Source: Nocardia sp. CDC159 (GTDB lineage Bacteria > Actinomycetota > Actinomycetes > Mycobacteriales > Mycobacteriaceae). Taken from it: a DNA stretch of 64,000 nucleotides. The DNA is taken from the NCBI RefSeq assembly GCF_023740735.1, contig NZ_JAMRXH010000022.1, forward strand, positions 1 to 64,000, given 5' to 3'. A program made the position numbers and the translations under genes. Shown here in pieces: positions 17,151-25,811 of the stretch (positions are counted from its first letter, which is position 1; the number at the start of each line of letters is the position of its first letter). Below the pieces are notes generated by a model, which had not been told where the DNA came from, made no database searches, and saw only the letters and a list, made by a program, of their open reading frames with translations.

Positions 17151-17891
17151 ATGACTTACTACCTCGCCCACAGAGGCGGTGAGTGCGCGTTCTTCGGTGT
17201 CCCTTTCCCCGCCGTCGGAGTTCGAGTGGAGTTCGACAGGGACAAGCTCTTCGCAGCCCGTGAACGATTGTCGGGTGCACCGGCCGGTCCGAAGGCCGAT
17301 GAGGACGACGGACTCGTCGTGCACGAGGAGCCAATGGCGGTGCTGGCGTTGCCCGATCGACTGTGGCGCGTCGACGACCTCGATGGTGAAATCCGGATTC
17401 ATCCGAGCAACCGCTGGATACGGTGCACGTCTTTGACCGTGCGCGAGGAGCTACCCAACTGGTTGGTGATGGGTCCGCACGGCGACCTGGTGGCACAGGT
17501 GATCGACCAGGCGCGAGACCTGACCGATGAACAGGCCCGAGCCATCGCAGCCATGGACCCGGACGAGGAGATCCGGTTGACGCGCACCGTGTGGGATCGA
17601 TGGCTTCACAACCCCGAATCGCCGGTCGGCTGCGGCTCGCCGGTCGGCGCCGGCCTGCTCGAGGTGCACCAGGCGGTGACCGCAGCCGCACGACGGACAG
17701 GCCCACACCTGTTCGGTTGGGACCAGGAAGATGAGGCGGAGGTCATCACCGACATGGCGTGGCGACAAGCCGACGCGGCCGCTACCGCCGCTGCTCTCGC
17801 ATATGGAGCACCGCACATCCTCGACGACCAGGAAAACCGCCGACTGGCCCTGCGCTGGACCGCCGTGATCGGTACAGCGACTTCCGCCTGA
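17151..17891 (+). CDS. Hypothetical protein (246 aa)
   Basis: A soluble acidic protein starting MTYYLAHRGGECAFFGVPFP. It carries LWRVDDLDGEIRIHPSNRWIRC (split by normal turns) in the middle and a second, helical half with VHQAVTAAARRTGPHLFGWDQED and MAWRQADAAATAAALAYGAP. I recognise no family. The frame is open upstream to 16776, but that part overlaps the repeat and the 5' end of the broken gene on the other strand, so ATG 17151 is preferred. Codon use and the clean stop support a real gene. It has no operon partner. Confidence 0.7.
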   Translation: MTYYLAHRGGECAFFGVPFPAVGVRVEFDRDKLFAARERLSGAPAGPKADEDDGLVVHEEPMAVLALPDRLWRVDDLDGEIRIHPSNRWIRCTSLTVREELPNWLVMGPHGDLVAQVIDQARDLTDEQARAIAAMDPDEEIRLTRTVWDRWLHNPESPVGCGSPVGAGLLEVHQAVTAAARRTGPHLFGWDQEDEAEVITDMAWRQADAAATAAALAYGAPHILDDQENRRLALRWTAVIGTATSA

Positions 17892-18105
17892 CTCGAATCT
17901 TTCCCGCGCGGCTGCCCCGACTTCGAATCATCCGATACCACCGCTGGTCACGCGGTCGGGGTAGCGAAATCGACTGCGCCGCGGAACGTCCGGTATTGGC
18001 GATGAGCGAGCATTCGTCCGTTCCGGATATGACTCCTGTCTACGGCGATCACCATTACGTCAGAGGTAATCGACAGGATGCGTTGGTGTGGCCGGGATGG
18101 CGGTT
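17892..18105. other. Intergenic, diverged short repeat
   Basis: GGAACGTCCGGTATTGGCG near 17986-18004, preceded by GAAATCGACTGCGCCGC, is a diverged copy of the 9275-type element. Nothing else recognised before 18106. Confidence 0.35.
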
Positions 18106-18279
18106 ATGAGTGATCTTGCGGGCAGCACCACCCGTACTGTCGTCGAGGAGTTGCTGAGCCTGATCGGCTCAGGCGGCGGTCGTCGAACGGGTGGGTCCGT
18201 GGTACCGGAGAGGGATACGGGAGACCACTCTCGTGCGGGATGTGCTCGGTGCGTGGGATTTCTAGCGTTGACGGTGTGA
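18106..18279 (+). pseudogene. Possible SnoaL-like N-terminal remnant
   Basis: MSDLAGSTTRTVVEELLSLIG resembles the first helix of SnoaL/limonene-epoxide-hydrolase-like proteins. The following sequence is unlike the family and stops at 18279, overlapping the likely start of the ABC ATPase. It is probably a truncated gene; a real small protein cannot be excluded. Confidence 0.3.
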
Positions 18280-19184
18280 TCGAAGCACAGGGTTTGACGA
18301 AAACCTTCGGCACCGCTGTCGCCGTGGACGAGGTGTCGTTCCGGGCGAATCCTGGGGCGGTGACGGGTTTTCTGGGACCCAATGGGTCGGGGAAATCGAC
18401 TACGTTGCGGTTGATTCTGGGGCTGGACAGTCCGACCCGCGGCCGGGTACTGGTCGACGGGAAGCCGTACCGGGAGCTGGTGCGGCCCCTGCATATCGTC
18501 GGGGCGCTGCTGGATGCACGCGACGTGCACGGTGGGCGCAGTGCGCGCGGGCACCTCGCGATGCTCGCTGCGACGCACCGGATTCCGCGGCGCCGGATCG
18601 GCGAGGTGCTCGATCTGGCCGGGTTGGCACCGGTGGCCGATCGGCGGGTGCGAAGCTTTTCGCTGGGGATGCGGCAGCGGCTCGGCATGGCGGCGGCGTT
18701 GCTCGGAGAGCCTCGGGTGCTGATTCTCGACGAGCCGATGAACGGGCTGGACACGGAGGGCATTCGGTGGCTGCGGATCCTGTTGCGGTCGATGGCCGAT
18801 CGAAACTGCACGGTGCTGTTGTCCGGCCATGTGATGAGCGAGATGCAACTGGTGGCCGATCACCTGCTCGTGATCAACGGCGGTCGGTTGATCGCCGACG
18901 AGCCTGTCACGGAGTTCGTTGCCCGCCACAGTGATCCGATCGTGCGGGTCCGCGCCGCCGACTTGGCGGCCTTGGCCGGACTGCTGGGTTCGGAGATGGA
19001 GATACGCGGTGAGGTCGGTCTCGTGCGCGGTATCGGATCGCGGGAGATCGGACGGCTGGCGGTCGCGTACGGCATCGTGCTCGACGAACTGACCCCGGTC
19101 CATGGCTCGGTGGAGGACGCGTTCACCCGCCTGATCGTCGACCATCGGCGGTCTTCGCGCCCTCAGGTTCGGGAGAACGCATGA
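18276..19184 (+). CDS. ABC transporter ATP-binding protein
   Basis: A 302-residue ATPase. Walker A is GPNGSGKST near residue 33, the signature is SFSLGMRQR, Walker B is VLILDEPMNGLD, and the switch His lies in LLSGHVMSE. The C-terminal 90 residues form the usual extension of drug/bacitracin-type exporter ATPases. I chose GTG 18276 (VIEAQGLTKTFG); ATG 18240 adds 12 doubtful residues. Its stop overlaps the permease start (ATGA). The four-gene run ATPase-permease-kinase-regulator is typical of peptide-antibiotic or envelope-stress exporters under their own two-component system. Confidence 0.92.
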   Translation: MIEAQGLTKTFGTAVAVDEVSFRANPGAVTGFLGPNGSGKSTTLRLILGLDSPTRGRVLVDGKPYRELVRPLHIVGALLDARDVHGGRSARGHLAMLAATHRIPRRRIGEVLDLAGLAPVADRRVRSFSLGMRQRLGMAAALLGEPRVLILDEPMNGLDTEGIRWLRILLRSMADRNCTVLLSGHVMSEMQLVADHLLVINGGRLIADEPVTEFVARHSDPIVRVRAADLAALAGLLGSEMEIRGEVGLVRGIGSREIGRLAVAYGIVLDELTPVHGSVEDAFTRLIVDHRRSSRPQVRENA

Positions 19185-19960
19185 CCGCCATGCCATCTGC
19201 GGCAACCACCGGTGCGGTGCTGAGCGATCAGATTCGGTCGGAGCTGATCAAGATCTGCTCGGTGCGGCCGCTGCGGTGGCTGCCGGTGCTGGCGGTGCTG
19301 ATCGCGCCGGTGCTGGCGCTCGTCGTCGGGCTGACCGGCAGTCTGGAGCCCGACGACACCGTCACCGGTGCCGCGCTGACCGGAGTGTCGGTGGCCCTGG
19401 CGGTCGTCGGGTCCTGGGGCGCCCTCGTGGTCACCACCGAGTTCGGCTCCGGCACCATCCGGCCGGTGCTGGTCGCGACGCCCCAACGCCGTATCGTCCT
19501 GGCGGCGAAGACGATCGTGGTTGCGCTGGTTGCCACCCTCGTGGGTGTGCTGTCGCCGACGCTGGCCTACCTTGTCGGTGTGGCGGTCATCGACACCGCG
19601 AAATATACTGCGGGGCAATTCTTTCCGGGCATAATAGGCATTTGTGGATGTTTTCCAACGGTCGCGACGCTGGGGCTCGCGGCCGGAGTGGTCGTCCGGA
19701 ATTCGGCCGCCGCGGTTGCCCTGATGGGTGCGCATCTCGTACTGCCGCAGATGACCGCCGCGCAAGCCGTCGGAGATCTGCACAAATGGATGACCCTCAT
19801 CGCTCCGTCCGCGGTGGTTGCGAAACTGTCGGGCAGTTCGGATGCGGCGCCGGAGATCATGGGAACAGTCGGCGGATGGCCACGGCTTGCTCTGGTCGTT
19901 GTGGGCGCGATCGGCGCACTCGCCGCTGCCCGACGGATGCTGGATCGGGCGGACGCGTGA
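19181..19960 (+). CDS. ABC transporter permease (ABC-2 type)
   Basis: A 259-residue membrane protein with about six segments: 33-52 (WLPVLAVLIAPVLALVVGLT), 65-85, 107-130, 143-163, 172-190 and 232-248. A short cytoplasmic N-terminus precedes them (SDQIRSELIKICSVRPLRW). This start, 'ELIKI.SVR', is typical of single-subunit ABC-2 permeases that pair with the upstream ATPase. Start overlaps the ATPase stop; its own stop overlaps the kinase GTG (GTGA), so all three are translationally coupled. Cargo unknown. Confidence 0.88.
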   Translation: MTAMPSAATTGAVLSDQIRSELIKICSVRPLRWLPVLAVLIAPVLALVVGLTGSLEPDDTVTGAALTGVSVALAVVGSWGALVVTTEFGSGTIRPVLVATPQRRIVLAAKTIVVALVATLVGVLSPTLAYLVGVAVIDTAKYTAGQFFPGIIGICGCFPTVATLGLAAGVVVRNSAAAVALMGAHLVLPQMTAAQAVGDLHKWMTLIAPSAVVAKLSGSSDAAPEIMGTVGGWPRLALVVVGAIGALAAARRMLDRADA

Positions 19961-21150
19961 ACCCCGCGCCAAATCGGGTCGTGGCCGATAGTGGATACAT
20001 GACCGCGATGACCGCACGCCTGGCTCGGCTGCAGCCGTGGGGGTCATGGTTCGTGTTCGGAGCCATGGTGGTTGTCGCGAGCGTGATGTTCGTGGTCGTG
20101 ACCCATACGCTGATGTCGGACACCGGCTTGTCGGACCGGCAGGCAATCGGGCTGGCGCTGGTGCAGGGACTCGCGCTGATGCTGGCGCCGCCGCTGGCGC
20201 CGCTGGCGTGGGCGTGCTCGATGACGGCGGTCGTGCTGGCGTCCGTGTGGGCCGGTGCGGGTCTGTGGGTGGACGCGATGACCAACAGCTACCTGATCGT
20301 GCTCGGCGCGATCGCCGTCTCGGTACCGGCCCGCCACGCCGTGGCCTACTGGGCCGGAACCAGCGCGGCCGGAACACTGCTGGCGATCGTCCGGCGCCCG
20401 GATGCTTGGCTGTCGAATTTGCTCGAGGTGATGGTCCTCGCCGCCGTGGTGCTGGTCGCCGGTGCCGCCCTGGGCGGTCTCGCGGCGGCGCGGCGGCGGC
20501 TGCGCGATGAGCAGGCGGCGGTACAGCGGCAGCGGGAACGTACGGCGCTACTGGAGGAGCGGACCCGCATAGCCCGGGAGCTGCACGACGTGGTGGCGCA
20601 CCATATGTCGGTCATCGCGATCCAGGCCGAGGCTGCCCGGTACCGCGAACCACAGTCCGCGCCGGAGACATTCGCCGCGATCCGTGACAGCGCCCGCACG
20701 GCACTGGGGGAGATGCGGCGGATTCTCGGTGTGCTGCGTTCCGGCGATACCGGGGCGGCACCGCAGCCCACCCTCACCGATGTGCCGCGCCTGATCGACT
20801 CCGTGCGCGCGGCCGGAACGCGGGTCGACCTCGACACACCCGGTGACGTAGCGACGGTCCCTGCGGGGATCGGCTTGTCGGCCTACCGGATCGTGCAGGA
20901 AGCGCTCAGCAACGCTGTCCGGCACGCCCCGGGCGTGCCGGTTCGAGTGCGAATTAGTCTGCAAGACAGCGATTTACACATCGATGTCCGCAATTGTTTC
21001 CCCTGGGAGGCGGGGCGCGGCACCGGATTCGGTCACGGACTGGCCGGGATGAGAGAACGGGCCGAGTTGCTCGGCGGGACATTCACCGGCGGTCCGACCG
21101 GCGACGGGCACTTTCGAGTGGCGGTGACACTTCCGATCCGGGACGTGTGA
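19957..21150 (+). CDS. Sensor histidine kinase (HisKA_3, NarL-partner type)
   Basis: A 397-residue kinase with four to five N-terminal membrane segments and no large extracellular domain. A coiled linker (RRRLRDEQAAVQRQRERTALL) precedes the HisKA_3 box RIARELHDVVAHHMSVIAIQ, whose His is autophosphorylated. The ATPase domain ends RGTGFGHGLAGMRERAELLGG. It faces the membrane with little outside, like intramembrane-sensing kinases that watch an adjacent ABC exporter. GTG 19957 overlaps the permease stop; ATG 19999 is an alternative start. The stop overlaps the response regulator start (TGATG). Confidence 0.9.
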   Translation: MNPAPNRVVADSGYMTAMTARLARLQPWGSWFVFGAMVVVASVMFVVVTHTLMSDTGLSDRQAIGLALVQGLALMLAPPLAPLAWACSMTAVVLASVWAGAGLWVDAMTNSYLIVLGAIAVSVPARHAVAYWAGTSAAGTLLAIVRRPDAWLSNLLEVMVLAAVVLVAGAALGGLAAARRRLRDEQAAVQRQRERTALLEERTRIARELHDVVAHHMSVIAIQAEAARYREPQSAPETFAAIRDSARTALGEMRRILGVLRSGDTGAAPQPTLTDVPRLIDSVRAAGTRVDLDTPGDVATVPAGIGLSAYRIVQEALSNAVRHAPGVPVRVRISLQDSDLHIDVRNCFPWEAGRGTGFGHGLAGMRERAELLGGTFTGGPTGDGHFRVAVTLPIRDV

Positions 21151-21815
21151 TGGCGCCGATCCGGGTTCTCGTCGCTGACGACCAGCCACTGGTGCGGGAG
21201 GGGTTGGCCGTCATACTGAACGCGCAATCCGACATCGAGGTGGTCGGTTACGCCACCGACGGTCGGCATGCAGTGCTCGAAGCCGAACGGCTGCGGCCGG
21301 ATATCGTGCTGATGGATATCCGCATGCCCGAGCTCGACGGCATCGAGGCGACTCGCCGAATCATCGCATCCGGCCACTCCGCGAAGATCATTGTGCTGAC
21401 CACGTTCGACCTCGACGAATACGTCTACGCCGCACTCCGAGCCGGGGCCAGCGGCTTCCTGCTCAAGGATGCCTCCGCGCATGCCCTCGGTGACGCGGTC
21501 TGCGCGGTCGCCCGCGGCGATGCCATGCTCGCCCCCTCGGTTACCCGCCGTCTGCTCGAACACTTCACCCCACCCGAACCGCCTTCTATCGCATGGGAAA
21601 AACCCGAAGCACTCACCACCCGCGAAACCGACGTGCTGATCCAGATCGCCCGTGGGCAGTCCAACGCCGAGATCGCCGCCGCACTGCTGATCTCCGAGCA
21701 GACCGTCAAGACGCACGTCGGCCGCGTCCTCGACAAACTCCAGCTACGCGACCGCACCCAGGCCGCGATCTACGCCTACGAGACCGGACTGGTCAACCCG
21801 GGCCGACCGGCCTGA
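21150..21815 (+). CDS. Response regulator, NarL/FixJ (LuxR-type) family
   Basis: A 221-residue regulator. The receiver domain has the acidic pocket VADDQP, phospho-acceptor D56 in VLMDIRMPE, and the conserved Lys in GFLLKDAS. The C-terminal LuxR helix-turn-helix reads LTTRETDVLIQIARGQSNAEIA then ISEQTVKTHVGRVLDKLQ. It is the partner of the coupled kinase and most likely controls this ABC operon, perhaps with the MFS gene 71 bases downstream. Confidence 0.93.
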   Translation: MAPIRVLVADDQPLVREGLAVILNAQSDIEVVGYATDGRHAVLEAERLRPDIVLMDIRMPELDGIEATRRIIASGHSAKIIVLTTFDLDEYVYAALRAGASGFLLKDASAHALGDAVCAVARGDAMLAPSVTRRLLEHFTPPEPPSIAWEKPEALTTRETDVLIQIARGQSNAEIAAALLISEQTVKTHVGRVLDKLQLRDRTQAAIYAYETGLVNPGRPA

Positions 21816-21885
21816 GCGACAACTCTGCAACGCATCTCGCGCAGGCCGAAGTCCTGTGAGTAGCCCAGCAGGGAGGCTGCTGTCC

Positions 21886-23130
21886 ATGCGAAAACCGCTG
21901 CCGAATTTCCTTGCCGCACGGGCGTTGAGCGTCCTCGGCGACCGCGTTACCGACGTTGTGCTGCCGCTGGCGGTGCTCGCGGCCTCCGGATCCGCGGTCA
22001 CGGCGGGTGTCGTTGGTGCGGCGGCCCAGCTGCCGCAGATTCTTGCAGCGCTGCATGTCGGCGCTCTGGTGGATCGTCGGGAACGCAAGAGCCTCATGGT
22101 GATCGTGGATCTCGTCCGGGCGGTCGCGTTCGTCGCGATCGGGGCGGAGGTGGTGTTCGGCGGGGCTCGGTTGGTGCCGTTGGTGCTGCTCGCGCTGGTG
22201 ACCGGTGGCTGCGACGCGGTGTTCCATGCGGCGGCGAGCAGCTACCTGCCGAGTCTCGTCGAAGACCGAGATCTTATGCGCGCCAATGGGTTTGTGGAAG
22301 GCTCGGACGCTGCGGCGACGTTGACGGGACCGGCTGCGGGTGGTTGGCTGCTGCAGTCGCTGGGGCCGTTGGTGGCGTTCATAATCAACGCAGTGAGCTT
22401 CGTGGCGTCGGCCATGCTGCTGGGCCGGTTGCCGAAGAACGTTCCAGCGCCCGGGGAGTCCGGCGGCGAGGAGTCGGTGCTGGCCGGACTGCGGCTGGTG
22501 TGGCGGGACCGGGCGCAGGCTCTGCTGCTGACGAGCGCGTGCTACCTGCACCTGCTCGCGGCGGCGGCGTTGCTGCCGTTGCTGGTGCGCGCCCACGACC
22601 AGCTGCGCCTGACGCCGCTCACGACCGGGCTCATCGTATCGGCGGCGGGTGTCGGTGGTCTGGTGAGCAGCTTCGTGCTTACCCGGTTCTGCGACGTCGC
22701 CCGGTGGCAGCTGCTGCTGGCGGCGGTGCTTTCGGTGAACGGTGGTGCGGTTGGCGTGCTCGCCGTGTTCGCCGCTCCGCTGTGGCTGGCGGCGACGGTG
22801 CTGGTGCTCGACGGCGCGTCGGCGCTGGGTTTCATTGTGGTGGCTACGATGCGGCAGCGCCTCACACCGGATGCGGTGCGCGGGAGGGTGAACGCCGCGA
22901 GCACCGCGGCGACGGCCACGGTCCGCATGCTCGCCGTCGCTGGCGTGGGCGCGTTGATCGACCTGGCCGGTCCGCGTCCGGTGCTGTTCGGCCTGGCGGC
23001 CCTCGCGCTACCGTTCGTTGTTCCGCTCGTTGTTTTCCGCACCGTTTCTACCGGAACCCCCAAGCAGGACGATGAACCGATGAGGTGCCGGACTCCATAT
23101 CGGCCAGGAGGTTTACCTCGCCGTCCGTGA
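21886..23130 (+). CDS. MFS transporter
   Basis: A 414-residue permease with about 11-12 membrane segments. It starts MRKPLPNFLAARALSVLGDRV and has the loop 2-3 signature GALVDRRERKSLMV, typical of the DHA3-like drug/macrolide efflux branch. ATG 21886 follows GGGAGG by ten bases; GTG 21856 is a longer alternative. It has the same direction as the two-component operon with a 70-base gap and may belong to its regulon. Substrate unknown. The last 20 residues (RCRTPYRPGG) look like read-through tail. Confidence 0.85.
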   Translation: MRKPLPNFLAARALSVLGDRVTDVVLPLAVLAASGSAVTAGVVGAAAQLPQILAALHVGALVDRRERKSLMVIVDLVRAVAFVAIGAEVVFGGARLVPLVLLALVTGGCDAVFHAAASSYLPSLVEDRDLMRANGFVEGSDAAATLTGPAAGGWLLQSLGPLVAFIINAVSFVASAMLLGRLPKNVPAPGESGGEESVLAGLRLVWRDRAQALLLTSACYLHLLAAAALLPLLVRAHDQLRLTPLTTGLIVSAAGVGGLVSSFVLTRFCDVARWQLLLAAVLSVNGGAVGVLAVFAAPLWLAATVLVLDGASALGFIVVATMRQRLTPDAVRGRVNAASTAATATVRMLAVAGVGALIDLAGPRPVLFGLAALALPFVVPLVVFRTVSTGTPKQDDEPMRCRTPYRPGGLPRRP

Positions 23131-23260
23131 CATGCTGCCCCAGCGACGCACCTTGCCAGTGGGCAGTTTCTCTGAATGGCGGCTGCACAGGGCAATCGTC
23201 GTCAGGTCGGAAACCTGCCGACAAAGCGAGTGCGAGCTCGTCGAGGATGAATGACGAACA

Positions 23261-23692
23261 TTATTCGCAGGCCACGCCGTCGTCGTCGCGGTCGAGACCG
23301 CTGCGATACCCCGGCTCGCCTCGGTGCAGAGGTGCGACGCCCGCTGCCCTGGCCTCCTTGCACGAGCCGTAGTACACCTGCGGCGATGGCGGTACCGCTC
23401 GAACGGTGGTGGGTACGGGCCGTGCGGGCGGTGGGGGTGGTGCAACCGGTCGTGGTGGTGGGGGTGCAGCAGCAGTGGTCGCCGTCGGCGGCGCGGCGGG
23501 GGGAGGCAACAGAACCGTAGTCGGTGGCGTGGCCGATGCCGTTGTGGACGGCGTGTGGATAACGGTGGTTGTTCGCGTCGCAGCAGGAGGCGAAGATGGG
23601 CTCGTGGGCGAGGTGCGATCGGCGCTGGTGACACACCCGGCGAGAAAGCATCCGCCGACAACGGCGGCGGCCGTGCAGACGGCACGGTTCAC
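23261..23692 (-). CDS. Excalibur-domain lipoprotein
   Basis: A 143-residue secreted protein. The start is GTG 23692, with GGAGAA 11 bases upstream. A signal peptide ends in the lipobox LAGC, so the mature protein should be lipid-anchored at the cell surface. A long Pro/Thr/Ala linker follows (about 35-105), then a C-terminal excalibur domain: YYGSCKEARAAGVAPLHRGE and DRDDDGVACE, with paired Cys and an EF-hand-like Asp cluster that binds calcium in this family. It is often found fused to nucleases but no other domain is present here. It stands alone. Confidence 0.85.
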   Translation of the reverse strand: MNRAVCTAAAVVGGCFLAGCVTSADRTSPTSPSSPPAATRTTTVIHTPSTTASATPPTTVLLPPPAAPPTATTAAAPPPPRPVAPPPPPARPVPTTVRAVPPSPQVYYGSCKEARAAGVAPLHRGEPGYRSGLDRDDDGVACE

Positions 23693-24083
23693 TGACAATG
23701 AATTCTCCTGATCGACTTGAAGGTCGGGAGCTGAAAAGGCGAGCAACGGTGGCATTCCCGGGAAGCACTGCGCGAAAGTTCCCGTCGAGGAAGCCGACAG
23801 TGCGCTCCGTCACAGAGTAAATCGGAGCCCTACTCCTCGCGTTACAGCACTCTGCACCGGCTGCTGCTGCCCGAATGCCGAATATGGCAATAATCCCCCC
23901 TGGTCAAAGAGAAGCGCATCCTCGCCAGCCAGCTGTAGGGCAAGCGAGATCCGGTGCGATGCAGCATTCGGCGCGGCCAGCTTATGCGGGCCTGGCGTAC
24001 TCGAAAGTCTGACGCAGGGGTGGAGTAACTCAGATGGCAGAGGTCTCACAGCGGATAAGCGGTGTCGCGGGAGCAGTCTTGGT
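23693..24083. other. Gene-free stretch
   Basis: About 390 bases holding the promoter side of the excalibur gene and the 3' flank of the LLM oxidoreductase. Only a lone CGAATGCCGAAT near 23873 recalls the dispersed repeat. Nothing else recognised. Confidence 0.5.
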
Positions 24084-24950
24084 TCACGGGAGTAAGTGGC
24101 GGACCTCCTCGGCGATGAAGCGGACGAAGCCGACGGGGTCGGGTTCGTCGGGGGTGGGTTCGAGGATGACGGTGTCGGCACCGGCCTGTGTCCAGCGGGC
24201 GATGGTGGCGGCGATGGACTGTGCATCGCCTACGGCGCAGAGGCCGTCGTCGATGTCGTGGCCTAGTTTTCGCACTTCGGCTTCGGCGCGGTCGGCGGCG
24301 TCGGGGCCGGTGGCGGCTACCAGTTGGACCATGAAGGAGAAGTCCGCGCTGGGCTTGTCCGTCGCTCGGTCCTGCTGCGTCAGGTCGATGGCCTGTGGCA
24401 TGCCCGCCAGTGTGGTGCCGGTGACGACGCCGTCGGCGGTCTCGCCGGCCAGCCGCAGGGTGCGCGGTCCGAAGCCTCCGACTACCACGGCCGGTGCGGT
24501 GAGTGGTGGCCAGTCGAGAGCGACGTCGTCGAGCCGAATATAGCGGCCCCGCACGGTGATTCGCTCTCCGGCGAGCAGGCTCCGCAGGGCGTGGAGATAT
24601 TCGCGCAGCAGGGTGAGCGGTGCGGCGACTCGTGCGCCGACCTGGCTCATCCATTGCTGATTGCCGTGGCCGACACCCCAGATCGTCCGGCCGGGGAACA
24701 TTCGCTCCAGCGTGGCGATTTCCATTGCCGTCACGGCGACATTGCGCAGCGGCGCCGGGAGCACGCCGACGCCGATGCGCACGCGTTCGGACCAGGCCAG
24801 TGCGGCCGCGGCGGTCGAGATGCCGCCCTCGGCGAAGCAGTCCTCACACAGCCAAAGCTGTTCCAGCCCAACCGCATCGGCCACCCGCACCACCTCGCGC
24901 AGCAGCTCGGGAGGGTGCTGCGGCTCGAATACGACACCCAGACTTGTCAT
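24084..24950 (-). CDS. LLM-class (F420-type) oxidoreductase
   Basis: A 288-residue TIM-barrel protein of the luciferase-like monooxygenase superfamily. Family marks are VGLEQLWLCEDCF, VRIGVGVLPAPLRN and ERMFPGRTIWGVGHGNQQW. LRLAGETADGVV follows later. In actinobacteria such proteins usually use coenzyme F420, although FMN members exist and the choice cannot be made here. Substrate unknown. It is divergent from the rhomboid gene across a 161-base gap. Confidence 0.88.
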   Translation of the reverse strand: MTSLGVVFEPQHPPELLREVVRVADAVGLEQLWLCEDCFAEGGISTAAAALAWSERVRIGVGVLPAPLRNVAVTAMEIATLERMFPGRTIWGVGHGNQQWMSQVGARVAAPLTLLREYLHALRSLLAGERITVRGRYIRLDDVALDWPPLTAPAVVVGGFGPRTLRLAGETADGVVTGTTLAGMPQAIDLTQQDRATDKPSADFSFMVQLVAATGPDAADRAEAEVRKLGHDIDDGLCAVGDAQSIAATIARWTQAGADTVILEPTPDEPDPVGFVRFIAEEVRHLLP

Positions 24951-25111
24951 GTCCGTATCGTTACCAGTCGGAACCGTCTCGGTCGATGGAATATTCGGTA
25001 GCGCGGAAATGGCCGCCGCACCAGGCGCGCGGCGGCGTTCGGCGGCGATGTTCTTGCCGCCGATGATTTTTCGGGCGTTACCGTATCGGCCTGTTCTGCG
25101 AGAATGATTCG

Positions 25112-25795
25112 GTGAGGTTCTCCGATCCGGGTGACCGTGGTGTCCGGCAATTGTCCCCGTACCGGGTCACGGCCGTTCTGATCGCGGTCAATGTCGTTTG
25201 TTACCTAGGGCAACTCGCCTACCCGCGGGCGGTGGATCTGTTCGGCGGTATCGGCCGGGGCCTGATGCGCGATGGCGAACTGTTCGTCGACGATGGGCGT
25301 GGATACAGCGGTTCCGAGCCGGTCGGCATCGCGCACGGCGAATGGTATCGCCTGATCACCAGTGGTTTTCTGCATCTGCCACCGGAGGAGGGGATCGGTG
25401 TCGGGCATCTCGTGGCCAACATGATCTGGCTCGTATTGCTCGGGCGAGTGCTGGAGCCGGGGCTCGGGCATCTCCGGTTCGCTGTGCTGTATCTGGGATC
25501 GGTGGTCGGGGGCAGCGCGCTGGCGTATCTGCTGACCCCCGATGACAACGGGATAGGCGCGTCCGGGGCTGTCTACGGGCTGGTCGGCTGCTACGTGGTG
25601 CTGTACCGGAGCCTGGGCGTCGATTGGGCCGATGCCCGTGGCCTGCTGGTGTTTTCGGTGGTCTGGCTGGTCGTCTCGGCGTACATCACATCGTGGTCGG
25701 CGCATCTCGGCGGCTTGCTCGCGGGCGTGGCGATCGGGCTGGTGTACTCGATGCTTCGCCCACGGTACCGGGGCGTCCGGTCGCGGCCCCGGTGA
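25112..25795 (+). CDS. Rhomboid-family intramembrane serine protease
   Basis: A 227-residue, six-segment membrane protein. The Ser-His dyad is S151 in GASGAVYG and H198 in SAHLGG, with the oxyanion-region H99 and N103 in HLVANMIWL. Rhomboids cut transmembrane helices of client proteins within the membrane. A soluble, Gly/Asp-rich loop (50-75) after the first segment is longer than in GlpG. Start GTG 25112. No client gene is obvious nearby; the amine oxidase downstream is convergent. Confidence 0.92.
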   Translation: MRFSDPGDRGVRQLSPYRVTAVLIAVNVVCYLGQLAYPRAVDLFGGIGRGLMRDGELFVDDGRGYSGSEPVGIAHGEWYRLITSGFLHLPPEEGIGVGHLVANMIWLVLLGRVLEPGLGHLRFAVLYLGSVVGGSALAYLLTPDDNGIGASGAVYGLVGCYVVLYRSLGVDWADARGLLVFSVVWLVVSAYITSWSAHLGGLLAGVAIGLVYSMLRPRYRGVRSRPR

Positions 25796-25811
25796 TGGAC
25801 GTGAATGGCGG